Assembly: GCF_003610455.1 (NCBI RefSeq)
Contig: NZ_RAQK01000002.1
Coordinates: forward strand, 62,001-126,000
Length of the DNA stretch: 64,000 nucleotides
Direction of reading: 5' to 3'
DNA from: Sulfitobacter guttiformis
GTDB lineage: Bacteria > Pseudomonadota > Alphaproteobacteria > Rhodobacterales > Rhodobacteraceae
Part shown: positions 1-9,132 of the stretch, in pieces
Layout of the letters: each line of letters starts with the position of its first letter
Position numbering within the stretch: the stretch's first letter is position 1
Program-made: the position numbers and the translations under genes
The notes under the pieces: model-generated
What the model saw: only the letters and a program-made list of their open reading frames with translations
Told to the model about the DNA's origin: nothing
The model's database searches: none

Positions 1-1
1 C

Positions 2-715
2 GCCAATGTGATCATGGTGGGTACGGGGCGCGCGGCCGAACTGGGCGTGCTGTTCCGGCGCGCCGATGCGTTGCAGTCTTTGAGCAGCGTTCAAACGGTG
101 GCTTTTGACAAGACCGGCACGCTGACAAAGGGCCGTCTGGAACTGACTGATCTAACAGTGACGGACGGATTCGAGGAAGCCGATGTTTTGCGGCTGGTAG
201 CCTCAGTTGAGGCTACATCAGAGCATCCGATTGCGACGGCCGTTCTGCGGCGCGCTGAACAGTACGGGCTGTCCCTTGCACCCGTCGAGGCGTTCAACTC
301 CGTCAAGGGCTACGGGGTCAGAGCCGTCATTGAGGGTCGCAAAGTCCTCGTTGGGGCCGACCGCTTCATGGCCCGCGAAGGCATCTCACTGGACGGTGTC
401 AGAGACGCGATAAACGCTGCGCCCGCATTGACCCATGCGGATGTTGGCGTGGCGATCGACACCGGTACTAATTTTGCGATCGAGGCGGCAGATGTGGTGC
501 TGATGTCCGGCGATCTCGAGGGCGTGGTGAACACGCTGCACATCATTAGGCGATCCATGCGCAATATTTGTCAAAACCTGTTCTGGGCGTTCGGGTATAA
601 TGCCCTTCTCATCCCCGTCGTTGCGGGTGTGTTTTGTTCACTGTTCGGGTCAATGTTGTCGCCTGCACTGGCGGACGGGGCGATGGCGATGTCGAGTGTA
701 TTTGTTCTCTCTTAG
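2..715 (+). pseudogene. copA: Copper-translocating P1B-type ATPase, 3' part, internally deleted
   Basis: The window opens inside this gene. The phosphorylation motif DKTGTLTKG and the final membrane segments are recognisable. Where the family has about 90 residues carrying the TGD and GDGxND motifs of the ATP-hydrolysis domain, the sequence jumps from GISLDGV straight to RDAINAAPAL, near position 400. The hinge GDGINDAP therefore survives only as RDAINAAP. The C-terminus stops at SSVFVLS instead of running on through the usual NALRLRR tail. An enzyme without these motifs cannot be expected to pump Cu(I) out of the cytoplasm. The deletion seems to have kept the frame, so a protein may still be made. 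The adjacent regulator is broken as well, so I read this as a decaying copper-efflux pair. Confidence 0.8.
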
Positions 716-779
716 GGTCGGGCATCAGTTGCCGAGCACCGGAAATTCGTGCCAGCAGCAGCGGAATCGGAGACTACTT

Positions 780-1160
780 ACGAACATCGGTGAAGTGTCC
801 AAAAAGGCGGGATTGCCGCCCAAAACGATCCGCTAATAAGAGGAGATCGGCCTGATCAGGCCGCTGCGCGATCCCAATGGCTATCGGAGTTTCTGCGACA
901 GTGACATGCAAAAGCTTGCGTTTCTGGGCCGCTCGCGCGTTTTGGGTTTCAACATTGGGGATTGCCGCAATCTGCTGGCGCTGTGGGATGATCGGGACCG
1001 TGCCAGTACCGATGTGCGCGCGATTGCCAAAGAGCATCTGCCCCGGATCGAGAGCAAGATTGCAGACTTCGCCGCCATTCGCGGCTGGCCCATCTGGTGC
1101 GGGAATGCACCGGTGACGGGCGGCCTGAGTGCCCGATCCTGAACAAACTCGAGAAATTCC
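780..1160 (+). pseudogene. cueR: CueR-type MerR-family copper regulator, inactivated
   Basis: Conceptual translation gives a MerR-type helix-turn-helix (NIGEVSKKAGLPPKTIR), then EEIGLIRP, then the dimerisation helix. The expected start codon is ACG (780). The two tyrosines usual after KTIR are replaced by two consecutive TAA codons (834-839). Near 1080 the frame slips, and the copper-binding loop with its two cysteines (RECTGDGRPECPIL) continues in another frame. Intact relatives sense Cu(I) and activate copA, which is the broken gene just upstream. Four independent lesions make function very unlikely. Confidence 0.85.
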
Positions 1161-1236
1161 TACTTAATTATGGAACCCTCCTGCGCTGGAACGGGGTTTT
1201 AACCACAGACACGCAATTTATCTGGAGGTTATTTTC

Positions 1237-1713
1237 ATGTCCTATTGGCGCTTTTTCGCGATGATCATCACGTCGACAGTAGTGATGTTCGGCCTGATGT
1301 ATCTAAACACCTACGCGCTGGATCACGTCTTTTTCAGTGAAACCCGCAGCTACATGGCACTTTATATGGGGGCTGTTATGGCGGGGATCATGCTGGCCTT
1401 CATGCTGGGCATGTATACCAACCGCAACGCCAATATCGCGATCTTCGCAGGCAGTGCGGTGGTATTCGCGCTTTCCCTATTTGGGGTGCGCAGTCAAACC
1501 ACTGTCGATGACACCTCATGGATGCGCGCCATGATCCCGCATCATTCTATTGCGATCCTTACATCCGAGCGGGCAAATATCTCTGACCCGCGCGTGCGTG
1601 CGCTGGCCGATGACATCGTCGAGGCACAGCTACTGGAAATTGCAGAGATGAAGGCGCTGATCATCGATCTGGAAGGCGGGCCGACCGCAACACCCGAAAT
1701 CGACGGCAAATGA
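1237..1713 (+). CDS. DUF305 membrane protein
   Basis: This 158-residue protein has hydrophobic segments at about residues 7-27, 42-60 and 68-84. A C-terminal DUF305 segment follows with the signature MIPHHSIAI and a conserved helix (EAQLLEIAEMKALI). The family is ferritin-like in fold and often sits in copper and heavy-metal clusters; its biochemical role is not settled. The start is preceded by a TGGAGG ribosome site. Its stop codon lies a few bases before the next gene, which suggests one operon with the copper genes downstream. Confidence 0.8.
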   Translation: MSYWRFFAMIITSTVVMFGLMYLNTYALDHVFFSETRSYMALYMGAVMAGIMLAFMLGMYTNRNANIAIFAGSAVVFALSLFGVRSQTTVDDTSWMRAMIPHHSIAILTSERANISDPRVRALADDIVEAQLLEIAEMKALIIDLEGGPTATPEIDGK

Positions 1714-1724
1714 AGGAGCTCGAT

Positions 1725-2483
1725 ATGGCCCAAGATCAAAACACGAAAACCGCAGAGCTTTACCGTATGGTCATGCCAGACCACACTTGCCCATACGGCC
1801 TAAAGTCAAAGGACTTGTTGGAGCGGCAGGGATATGAAGTCGAAGACCACCATCTGAGCACCCGCGAGCAAACCGAGGCGTTCATGGATAAGCATGGCGT
1901 TGAGACGACGCCGCAAACGTTCATCGACGGCGATAGGGTCGGGGGATACGACGATCTGCGCATCCACTTCGGCCTCGACAAGCCTAAGGGCGAGCAGTCC
2001 GATACCTCCTACCAACCGGTGATCGCGATCTTTGCGGTCGCGTTCCTGATGGCGCTCGGGCTGTCTTGGTATAGCTTTGCGAGCGTCTTCACGGTGCAGG
2101 CCTTCATCTGGTTCATCTCCATTTCGATGTGTATTCTGGCAGTGCAAAAGCTTCAGGACATCGAGGGCTTTTCCACGATGTTCCTGAACTACGACCTGCT
2201 CGCAAAACGCTGGGTGCCCTACGGCAAGGTCTATCCGTTCGGCGAGGCCTTTGCCGGGATCGCTATGACCGCAGGCGCGCTGCTGTGGATCGCTGCACCG
2301 GTGGCAATCACCATCGGCGGCATCGGGGCTGTATCGGTGATCAAGGCCGTCTACATCGACAAACGGGAACTGAAATGCGCCTGCGTAGGCGGTGATAGCA
2401 ACGTGCCGCTGGGGTTCATTTCCTTGACAGAGAACCTGATGATGCTTGGCATGGGCTTCTGGATGCTGGTCAGAATGCTGTAG
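1725..2483 (+). CDS. Glutaredoxin-MauE fusion membrane protein
   Basis: The first 80 residues form a glutaredoxin domain with the CPYG redox motif (HTCPYG) and the cis-proline segment TTPQTFIDG. A membrane domain of four predicted helices follows and resembles MauE/DoxX proteins, with a CACVGG motif near its end. Such fusions are expected to handle thiol redox or metal delivery at the inner membrane. An in-frame ATG at 1710 overlaps the preceding stop. I chose the ATG at 1725 because a perfect AAGGAG lies six bases before it. Grouping with copper genes suggests a role in copper or thiol homeostasis (inference). Confidence 0.75.
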   Translation: MAQDQNTKTAELYRMVMPDHTCPYGLKSKDLLERQGYEVEDHHLSTREQTEAFMDKHGVETTPQTFIDGDRVGGYDDLRIHFGLDKPKGEQSDTSYQPVIAIFAVAFLMALGLSWYSFASVFTVQAFIWFISISMCILAVQKLQDIEGFSTMFLNYDLLAKRWVPYGKVYPFGEAFAGIAMTAGALLWIAAPVAITIGGIGAVSVIKAVYIDKRELKCACVGGDSNVPLGFISLTENLMMLGMGFWMLVRML

Positions 2484-2597
2484 GTACAAATGGATAGCGT
2501 TGGCGTCGGCAAATGGGCGCCACCCTTCTATGAAAGTTGAAAACCTTCCAGCGCTGGACGGATTGACAGCTTCGAACAACTTGCCCACACGGGGGAC

Positions 2598-2990
2598 ATG
2601 ACATTGAGAGGTTCCACAATTGCACTGCTGAAAACGTTCGCTTGTGCGGCGTTCGCTTTTGCATTGGTCCTTCTCCCACCAAGCGCTTCGCACGCGTCTT
2701 CGAACATGCACGACAGCCATCATACGGTATCTGACAGAGCCGATCACAGCGGTATGGATCATGGTGCGGCGGCTGTGACCCAACCAGAATGCGGCGCTTT
2801 AGCGAGTTCGGATGGCAAGGATCATGTAGGCGGTAAATGTTGCAGTGGTATTTGCAGCTCTGTTGTCCTTGGGGAGGCAGCCACTGTTTTTGCGAGGCAG
2901 TCCACAAGCGGCCGCTACCTGCCACTCAACCCACAAATGAACTCTGTCGAGCAGTCCGGCTTCTTGCGCCCTCCCCAATTCCTGATTTGA
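2598..2990 (+). CDS. Small His/Cys-rich exported protein
   Basis: The protein has 130 residues with a signal peptide (hydrophobic core CAAFAFALVLLPP, likely cut after SHA). The mature part is rich in His and Met, for example SNMHDSHH and DHSGMDHG. A cysteine cluster follows (GGKCCSGICSSVV). The composition is typical of small periplasmic proteins in copper-resistance clusters and suggests metal binding. I cannot assign a named family with certainty. It sits between the glutaredoxin fusion and a lipoprotein in the same orientation. Confidence 0.65.
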   Translation: MTLRGSTIALLKTFACAAFAFALVLLPPSASHASSNMHDSHHTVSDRADHSGMDHGAAAVTQPECGALASSDGKDHVGGKCCSGICSSVVLGEAATVFARQSTSGRYLPLNPQMNSVEQSGFLRPPQFLI

Positions 2991-3067
2991 TCCGGGGCTC
3001 CTAGCGGAGCTTTTCGTTTCGCGTGCCTGTGTACGCGGTTCTGAAGTCCATCATTCAGGCTTATCTT

Positions 3068-3310
3068 ATGAGAATTCAAATAGTTATGGGGGCTTCGGTC
3101 CTCGCACTTGGCGCGTGTGCCCAAGATCTCGGGCCCGTGCCGTATACTCGGACGCCGTTGCCAGTTGTGACCGCCCAACAGGCAGTTACGAACACAGCAG
3201 TCGTATCACCCGTCAGATATCAGGACCCGCTTGCGGGGTATACCTATCGCGGCCCGACGGGCCCACGCGACTGGCGGACCGTCAATGAAGAACAATCGGA
3301 GGGTAACTGA
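3068..3310 (+). CDS. Small putative lipoprotein
   Basis: An 80-residue product begins MRIQIVMGAS and carries a lipobox (LALGACAQ), so it should be lipid-anchored after cleavage before the Cys. The rest is short, Pro/Thr-rich and without a recognised domain. Its last base is the first base of the next start codon, so translation with the outer-membrane channel gene is probably coupled. A longer reading from a GTG-type start at 3023 would bury the signal sequence and is less likely. Confidence 0.65.
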   Translation: MRIQIVMGASVLALGACAQDLGPVPYTRTPLPVVTAQQAVTNTAVVSPVRYQDPLAGYTYRGPTGPRDWRTVNEEQSEGN

Positions 3311-4776
3311 TGCGTATCTCGAAACTCCCGCTGATTGCGGGTTTCCCGCTGCTGCTTGGTGCTTGCGCTGTCGCAGTCCCGGGCGCCTATACAGAGCCAA
3401 AAGCAGGCTTTGCCAATGTGGCGAGCCAGATTACCCCTGCCATCGGAAAGCGAACCGTCTTTGCCGAGACCCAGGCTGAAAACGAAGCGCTCAAGAGCCA
3501 GGTGCATGGCATGGTGCATCGCAAGACGATTTCGGCGGATACTGCGGTGCAGGTGGCTTTACTGAACAACAAGGGCTTGCAGGCGTCTTATGCGAATGTC
3601 GGACTGTCCGCCGCTGATGCGTGGCAGCAATCCACACCGGTCAATCCGGTCGTTTCCATCGGCGTTTTGGGGATCGGTGCGCCAGAGCTGGGTGCGTACC
3701 GCGCCATAGAAGGGCTGATCCGCGCTAACATTCTGGATGCGACGACACGCAAGCAGCGCCGCGCGATTGCGGACGCGAGCTTTCGTCAGGCGCAATTGGC
3801 AGCCGTGAATGATACACTTTCGCTTGCAAATCAGACCCGTCAGGCTTGGATCGCAGCGGTGGCCGCATTTGAAGCTGTGGGCTACCTCAAGCGTGCAAAG
3901 GTCACATCAGACGCGGGGTCCGAACTGGCACGCAAGCTGGGGGAAACGGGTGCCCTGAACAAAGCCGGTCAGGCCCGCGAACAGGCGTTCAACGCAGAAT
4001 TGGCGGGGCAATTGGCAAAGGCGCGGCTGAATGCAGAAAAATCCAAGGAAGATCTGACACGCCTCATGGGGCTTTGGGGCACGGATGTGGACTATTACGT
4101 CCCCGATGCGCTACCTGCTTTGCCGAAGTCCGTCGGCAGGATTGACAATATCGAGGCCAAAGCATTGCGCAACCGTGTAGATCTGCGCGTTGCAAAACTG
4201 GGGCTTGAGGCACAGGCAGCCGCCTTCGGTCTAACGGACCAGACCCGCATCGTTAGCGATCTTGAGATCGTCGCGGGGGCCGAGTTCGAGCGCGAAGCAG
4301 GCGAGGACGGGGACACCGAGAAAGTCCTCACTCCGCAAGTCGAACTGGAGTTCGCAATTCCGATTTACGACACGGGCAAAGCACGGATGCGCAAGGCAGA
4401 GCTGTCATATCTGCAAGCAGCAAACGTGCTGGCCGAAACGGCTGTGAATGTGCGCTCCGAGGCACGCGGTGCAGAGGCATCCTATCACGCGACCTATAAG
4501 ATCGCGCGCCATTACAGGGATGTTCTCGTGCCCCTGCGCGAGACTGTCGAAGAAGAAGGGCTGCTGTCTTACAACGGCATGATCACCAACACATTCGAAC
4601 TGCTGACAGATGTGCGCGAGAAGCTGAGCGCTTCTCTTGAGGCAGCAAATGCGAAAAGCGATTTCTACATGGCTCAGGCCGATCTGACAGCTGCCATTTA
4701 TGGCGGTGGTGCTGGCGGCGGCGGTGCTGGTGGGACAGGCGCAACAGTTGCCGCTGGTGGCGGCGAACCTCACTGA
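3310..4776 (+). CDS. TolC-family outer-membrane efflux lipoprotein
   Basis: This 488-residue protein has a lipobox (LLLGACAVAV) followed by two outer-membrane efflux repeats rich in long amphipathic helices. Recognisable stretches are TRQAWIAAVAA and, near residue 350, the FAIPIYDTG segment typical of the second repeat. It should form the trimeric outer-membrane channel of an efflux system. No RND pump or adaptor gene is next to it, so its partners must lie elsewhere, or the protein serves the copper oxidase cluster in another way. The C-terminus carries a Gly-rich tail (GGGAGGGGAGG). Confidence 0.85.
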   Translation: MRISKLPLIAGFPLLLGACAVAVPGAYTEPKAGFANVASQITPAIGKRTVFAETQAENEALKSQVHGMVHRKTISADTAVQVALLNNKGLQASYANVGLSAADAWQQSTPVNPVVSIGVLGIGAPELGAYRAIEGLIRANILDATTRKQRRAIADASFRQAQLAAVNDTLSLANQTRQAWIAAVAAFEAVGYLKRAKVTSDAGSELARKLGETGALNKAGQAREQAFNAELAGQLAKARLNAEKSKEDLTRLMGLWGTDVDYYVPDALPALPKSVGRIDNIEAKALRNRVDLRVAKLGLEAQAAAFGLTDQTRIVSDLEIVAGAEFEREAGEDGDTEKVLTPQVELEFAIPIYDTGKARMRKAELSYLQAANVLAETAVNVRSEARGAEASYHATYKIARHYRDVLVPLRETVEEEGLLSYNGMITNTFELLTDVREKLSASLEAANAKSDFYMAQADLTAAIYGGGAGGGGAGGTGATVAAGGGEPH

Positions 4777-4789
4777 AAAGGAAACTGAT

Positions 4790-6148
4790 ATGTTGAACAG
4801 ACGTCAATTACTCGGAGCAGGTGCTGCTGGTGCAACGCTTGTTTCCTCGCAGGCCTGGGGCCAGACCTTGAACATGGGCCTGCCGGAGGCGGCCATGATG
4901 GACAGTGCCGCAACCGCGATCACGCCGCGCCCCTCATCGGGCGTGGACTATAATCCCGTAGTGACTCTGAATGGCTGGACCTTGCCGCACCGGATGAACA
5001 ACGGGGTCAAGGAATTCCACCTTGTCGCCGAGCCGGTGGAGCGCGAGCTGGCCGATGGTATGATCGCCCATCTCTGGGGCTACAACGGCCAGTCAACTGG
5101 CCCCACGATCGAGGCCGTTGAAGGTGATCGCGTCCGCATCTATGTCACCAACAAGCTGCCGGAAAACACCTCCGTCCATTGGCATGGTCTGATCCTGCCC
5201 TCAGGCATGGACGGTGTGGTGGGCCTCAGCCATCCGGGGATCAAACCGGGCAAAACTTTTGTCTATGAGTTTGACCTGATCAAATCCGGCACGTTCATGT
5301 ATCACCCTCATGCGGACGAGATGGTGCAGATGGCCATGGGGATGATGGGCATGTTTGTGGTCCACCCCAAGGACCCGACCTTCATGCCAGTCGATCGCGA
5401 TTTCCTGATCATGCTTAATGCTTTCGACATTGATCCGGGCACTTATGTCCCGCGCATCATGACAATGTCTGACTTCAACCTGTGGACATGGAATAGCCGG
5501 ATTTTCCCCGACATCGACCCGCTGGTCGTGAACCGCGGCGACAAGGTCCGCGTTCGTGTGGGCAACCTCACGATGACAAACCATCCGATCCACATGCACG
5601 GATATGATTTCAAAGTCACCTGCACCGACGGCGGTTGGGTGCCGGAATCCGCGCAATGGCCCGAGGTCAGCATCGACATCCCCGTGGGCGCGATGCGGGC
5701 CTATGAGTTCACCGCAGATCACTTGGGTGACTGGGCCATCCACTGCCATAAATCCCACCACACCATGAATGCGATGGGTCACGACGTGCCGACCTTTATC
5801 GGCGTCGATAAAAAACAGCTCACCCAGAAGATCCGGACCTTCCAGCCCGACTATATGCCCATGGGCACGGCCGGTATGGGCGACATGGGCAAGATGACCA
5901 TGGAACTGCCTGATAACACGATCCCGATGATGAACGGCTGGGGACCGCACGGACCGATCGAGATGGGCGGTATGTTCTCTGTTGTGAAAGTCCGCGAAGG
6001 GATCGGCGCGGACGATTACGAGGATCCCGGCTGGCATGAAAACCCGCCCGGCGAGCAGGCTTATGAGTGGACCGGTGAGCTGCCCGAGTTCACCTCCAAC
6101 ACCAGCCCCAAGACCATTCTGACCCCTAAGCAGACGCAAAAGGGCTGA
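4790..6148 (+). CDS. Tat-exported multicopper oxidase
   Basis: The protein has 452 residues with a twin-arginine signal (NRRQLLGAGAAGATLV). It carries the copper-ligand motifs of the family: HWHG (about residue 131), YHPHADE (about 170), HPIHMHG (about 265) and a terminal HCHKSHHTMNAMGH that supplies type 1 and trinuclear ligands. Stretches of Met near the C-terminus (MPMGTAGMGDMGKMTM) resemble the Cu(I)-binding loops of cuprous oxidases. It probably oxidises Cu(I) to Cu(II) in the periplasm. The start at 4790 has an AAGGAAA ribosome site and leaves the Tat signal at the N-terminus. Confidence 0.9.
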   Translation: MLNRRQLLGAGAAGATLVSSQAWGQTLNMGLPEAAMMDSAATAITPRPSSGVDYNPVVTLNGWTLPHRMNNGVKEFHLVAEPVERELADGMIAHLWGYNGQSTGPTIEAVEGDRVRIYVTNKLPENTSVHWHGLILPSGMDGVVGLSHPGIKPGKTFVYEFDLIKSGTFMYHPHADEMVQMAMGMMGMFVVHPKDPTFMPVDRDFLIMLNAFDIDPGTYVPRIMTMSDFNLWTWNSRIFPDIDPLVVNRGDKVRVRVGNLTMTNHPIHMHGYDFKVTCTDGGWVPESAQWPEVSIDIPVGAMRAYEFTADHLGDWAIHCHKSHHTMNAMGHDVPTFIGVDKKQLTQKIRTFQPDYMPMGTAGMGDMGKMTMELPDNTIPMMNGWGPHGPIEMGGMFSVVKVREGIGADDYEDPGWHENPPGEQAYEWTGELPEFTSNTSPKTILTPKQTQKG

Positions 6149-6193
6149 ACCGGCCCTTTGTCCTAAACCTCAACAAAAATACAGGAAAAACAG

Positions 6194-6991
6194 ATGAAAA
6201 ACCTTCTTTTGACGACTGCGATCGCTCTTACCATTGCCATGCCTGCCTATGCTTCCGGCACTCATGACGGCGGCCATGGTGCGGCAAAGGCCGAAGCCCA
6301 CGGTGCTGACGGCCACAGTGACAACCATGCAGACATGATGATGATCGGAATGCCCGGTGACGCTTCCAAGGTGGACCGGACAATCAATATAACTATGGTC
6401 GAGACCGACGATGGCAAGATGCTCCTTGAGGGTGACGAAATGACCTTCGAAAAGGGCGAAACCATTCGCTTTGTGATCGAGAACAAGGGTGAACAAGAGC
6501 ATGAGTTCGTCCTTGATACGGTTGAGCGCAACGCTGACCACAAGATCGAGATGGCCAAGATGATGATGGAACATGACGATCCAAACCGCATCACTCTTGA
6601 TGCCGGTGCTTCGGGCGAAGTGATCTGGACCTTCTCAAATGATGGCGCATTCGAGGCTGCGTGCCTCATGCCGGGGCACTACGAATCCGGTATGTATCGC
6701 GCGGTTGCTGTTGGCGAACACGCAATGAAGGCGGATATGAAAATGGCAGTAGCAGAAGTGCAGGTGGCGCAGGCTGATGTTGAATACACCAAAGGCAAGG
6801 TTACAAAAGTTGATGCAAAAGGCGGGAAGGTCACGATTGATCATGGCCCTCTCCTGAACCTTGATATGCCTGCTATGAAGATGGTGTTTCGCGCGGACGA
6901 GGCGATGATTTCCAAACTGTCCGAAGGGCAGGAGATCGAGTTTGTTGCCGAACCGGTCAAAGGCAAGCTGACTGTAACCCAGTTGAAATAG
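6194..6991 (+). CDS. Periplasmic cupredoxin-CusF fusion
   Basis: The protein has 265 residues. A signal peptide ends at AYASG, followed by a His/Asp/Met linker (GTHDGGHG, HSDNHADMMM). A plastocyanin-like cupredoxin domain (about 60-170) carries the ligand cluster near its end, CLMPGHYESGM. A C-terminal CusF/CopZ-like domain (about 195-265) contains the Met-Met pattern LDMPAMKMVF used by CusF to bind Cu(I). The two domains together suggest a periplasmic copper shuttle, plausibly passing copper to or from the oxidase encoded 45 bp upstream. Confidence 0.85.
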   Translation: MKNLLLTTAIALTIAMPAYASGTHDGGHGAAKAEAHGADGHSDNHADMMMIGMPGDASKVDRTINITMVETDDGKMLLEGDEMTFEKGETIRFVIENKGEQEHEFVLDTVERNADHKIEMAKMMMEHDDPNRITLDAGASGEVIWTFSNDGAFEAACLMPGHYESGMYRAVAVGEHAMKADMKMAVAEVQVAQADVEYTKGKVTKVDAKGGKVTIDHGPLLNLDMPAMKMVFRADEAMISKLSEGQEIEFVAEPVKGKLTVTQLK

Positions 6992-7011
6992 CGCGCTGGG
7001 GAGGCGGCCCA

Positions 7012-7275
7012 TTCATCTTGTCGAACTTCTTTGGCGGCGGCGAGGATGACCTTGTGCAGGACGCCGAACTGGCAACTTGGCTGACCGAGGCAGACACGGC
7101 ATGAGATCGCGACTTGCGTGCAGAAAACTACTCCATGGTTGTCAAGAAGATTGCCGAGGATGCCTATTGGATGCCGATGTACAACTTCAACATCAACTAT
7201 GGCTTGTCCGACGACCTGAACTTCACCCCGCACCCGGATGAGTTCGCCCGTTGGTGGGCAACCAGCTGGAAATAA
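7012..7275 (+). pseudogene. C-terminal fragment of an oligopeptide-binding protein
   Basis: Conceptual translation ends in ENYSMVVKKIAEDAYWMPMY, then YNFNINYGLSDDLNFTPHPD and a WWATSW tail. This is typical of the C-terminus of ABC-transporter family 5 peptide-binding proteins. There is no start, and an in-frame TGA (TEADTA-stop-DRDLRAEN) interrupts it. A permease fragment of the same transporter type follows, so both are remnants of one dipeptide-transport operon. Confidence 0.7.
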
Positions 7276-7339
7276 GCTGACCCTGCAAACGTAACGGGCC
7301 GGACGGTCCTATCCCTGCTGTCCGGCCCCAATATCGGAA

Positions 7340-7753
7340 AGACCAAAGCTCTCTTTCAGCTCTAAACGTCTGTTTGTTGCCCTCTTGGTCTGTTTGACTG
7401 TCTCTGCGCTGAGCTTTGGACTGACGTTCGTGTCGGGCGACCCTGCGATTGCCATCGCTTTGACTGGAAATCTGGGGCAGAGCATCTATTTTACCGTAGC
7501 GGTGACCGAGATCATCGGCAACCGTGCCGGCGTCACGCTGACGCTCGACTTCATCTCATTACTCGTCGCTTTGGTGATTGCCATATCTGGGCAGGCAACC
7601 CCGCGCTTCTGGTTGGGCCTGATGGCCATCGTCGTCTTTGGCGTCTGGTATGGCTGTGTCGCTATTTTGGGCGCGGACACATGGCAGGGTTACATCCTGC
7701 CCGTGATCGTGCCGAACTATTACGCCGTCCCCGAGCTTAAGCCCATTGTCTGA
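7340..7753 (+). pseudogene. DppB-type peptide ABC permease, internally deleted
   Basis: The N-terminus (KRLFVALLVCLTVSALSFGL then TFVSGDPAIAIA) matches the start of DppB-like permeases. The remainder joins the segments TEIIGNRAGVTLTLDFISLL, GQATPRFWLGLMAIVVFGVW and LPVIVPNYYAVPEL directly. Large parts of the usual 300-plus residues between them are missing. The final stop lies inside the left end of the neighbouring IS element. It has no credible start and should be non-functional. Confidence 0.7.
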
Positions 7754-7831
7754 CGTCAGCACCCGTGGGACGGATCTGAGGATTTGAATAGGGGAGGATT
7801 TCTGGTTCATCTTAACGATTAGGAGATCGAG

Positions 7832-8061
7832 ATGACGAAGAAACCGCAGACATCGAAAGACGCCGCTGACAAGGGATCGCTGAAAGCTTGTATTACAGCT
7901 GGTCGAAAGAGTTTCTGGAGGCAGGCAAGCGCCGCCTGTCTTGAGACACTGTACCTCAGGCCACGTCGCCTGAGGTGAAGGATTTGCGTTCTGAGGCTTT
8001 GCCCCAGAAAGAATGCGTAGCCGACCTGACTCTAGAAAACCGTCTGCTCAAAAAAACATGA
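7832..8061 (+). pseudogene. IS3-family transposase orfA remnant
   Basis: It starts MTKKPQTSKDAADKGS after an AGGAGA ribosome site. It then skips most of the helix-turn-helix region and resumes in another frame at LYYSWSKEFLEAGKRRLS, interrupted by a TGA. It ends in the leucine-rich segment CVADLTLENRLLKK that normally precedes the orfA/orfB junction. Confidence 0.75.
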
Positions 8062-8083
8062 CAGGGGCTGGGGGATACGAGGA

Positions 8084-9059
8084 ATGAAATATTCTGCACC
8101 TGAGAAACTTGAGATCATCGGCATCGTTGAGGGATTGCCTTTGCGAGTCAAGCAGACCTTCGACATGCTGGGCATTCCACGCAGCACTTTTTACCGATGG
8201 TATGACCTCTATGTCGAAGGTGGGCTTGATGCGCTGGTTGAAAACTCGCCGCGCCCAAAGTCTATTTGGAACCGTATCCCAGACGTCTGACGTGATGATT
8301 TGATCAAGTTTGCGCTGGAACACGAGGCGCTGTCGACACGGGCGCTTGCCGTCAAATATACGGATGAGAAGCGCTGTTTTGTCTCTGCACCATCGGCTTA
8401 TCGTATTCTAAAAGCGGCCGCCGAGTTCACGGACAAGACCACCGCTATCAACAAGATTTGGCAGACTGACTTCACTTACTTCAAGATCATTGGCTGGGGC
8501 TGGTATTATCTGAGCACGATCATGGACGACTACAGCCGCTACATCATCGTATGGAAGCTTTGCACCAACATGCGGGTTGAAGACGTAACAGACACAATCG
8601 AACCGGCGTGACGGCATCGGGGTGCGACCAAGCCACCGTGCGTCACAAGCCACGCCTGCTCAGCCCCTCTCGGGATCATGCTTTGCATGACCCTGCCGGG
8701 CAGTGGACAACGGCTCCTGCTACATCTCCGGCGTTTTGGCTGATTAGCTGGAAGGCCAGAAAATGAAGCATATCCGGCACCGTTCCACCCGCAGACCCAA
8801 GGCAAGATCGAACGGTGGCATCAGACCATGAAGAACAGGGTTCTTCTGGACAACTACTATCTACCCGGTGATCTCGAAGGCCAAATCGAGGCCTCGTAGA
8901 TTACTACAGCAACCAGCGTTACCACGAGAGCCTGAACAACGTCACACCCGCAGACGTCTACTTCGGACACGACAAAGCCATTCCCCAGGGAAGGGGCAAA
9001 AGATCCAGAAACAGACAATCCAACAACGTCGCTTGAAACATCAAAAACAAGCAGCATAA
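8084..9059 (+). pseudogene. IS3-family transposase orfB (rve integrase core) remnant
   Basis: The catalytic landmarks WQTDFT, MDDYSRY, DNGSCY and HPQTQGKIERWHQT can all be found, so the DDE core was once complete. An in-frame TGA follows SIWNRIPDV (8288), another follows DTIEPA (8609), and several frame changes occur between 8611 and 8900. The C-terminal NYYLPGDLEGQIEA motif is typical of this IS3 subgroup. The gene is dead. Confidence 0.8.
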
Positions 9060-9132
9060 TTAATCACACATACGATCCAGAGCCTCTAATGCTCAAGCCG
9101 CTCTGATGTCCCATTTTATATGACGACGGACA

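Larger units (their letters stand above)
7747..9132 (+). mobile_element. Degenerate IS3-family insertion sequence
   Basis: The ends are imperfect inverted repeats. The left begins TGTCTGACGTCA and the inverted right end begins TGTCCGTCGTCA, and both reach a TGGGAC at the same distance. The element holds remnants of orfA and orfB of an IS3-type transposase, both interrupted. No clear target duplication is visible: the flanks differ because the left neighbour is a permease fragment and the right neighbour an integrase fragment. That implies a deletion or recombination across the element. Confidence 0.75.

Noticed and set aside
5201..6139. Leftward 312-codon frame opposite the multicopper oxidase
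   Set aside because: A His-rich shadow frame; the rightward frame has all copper ligands and a Tat signal.
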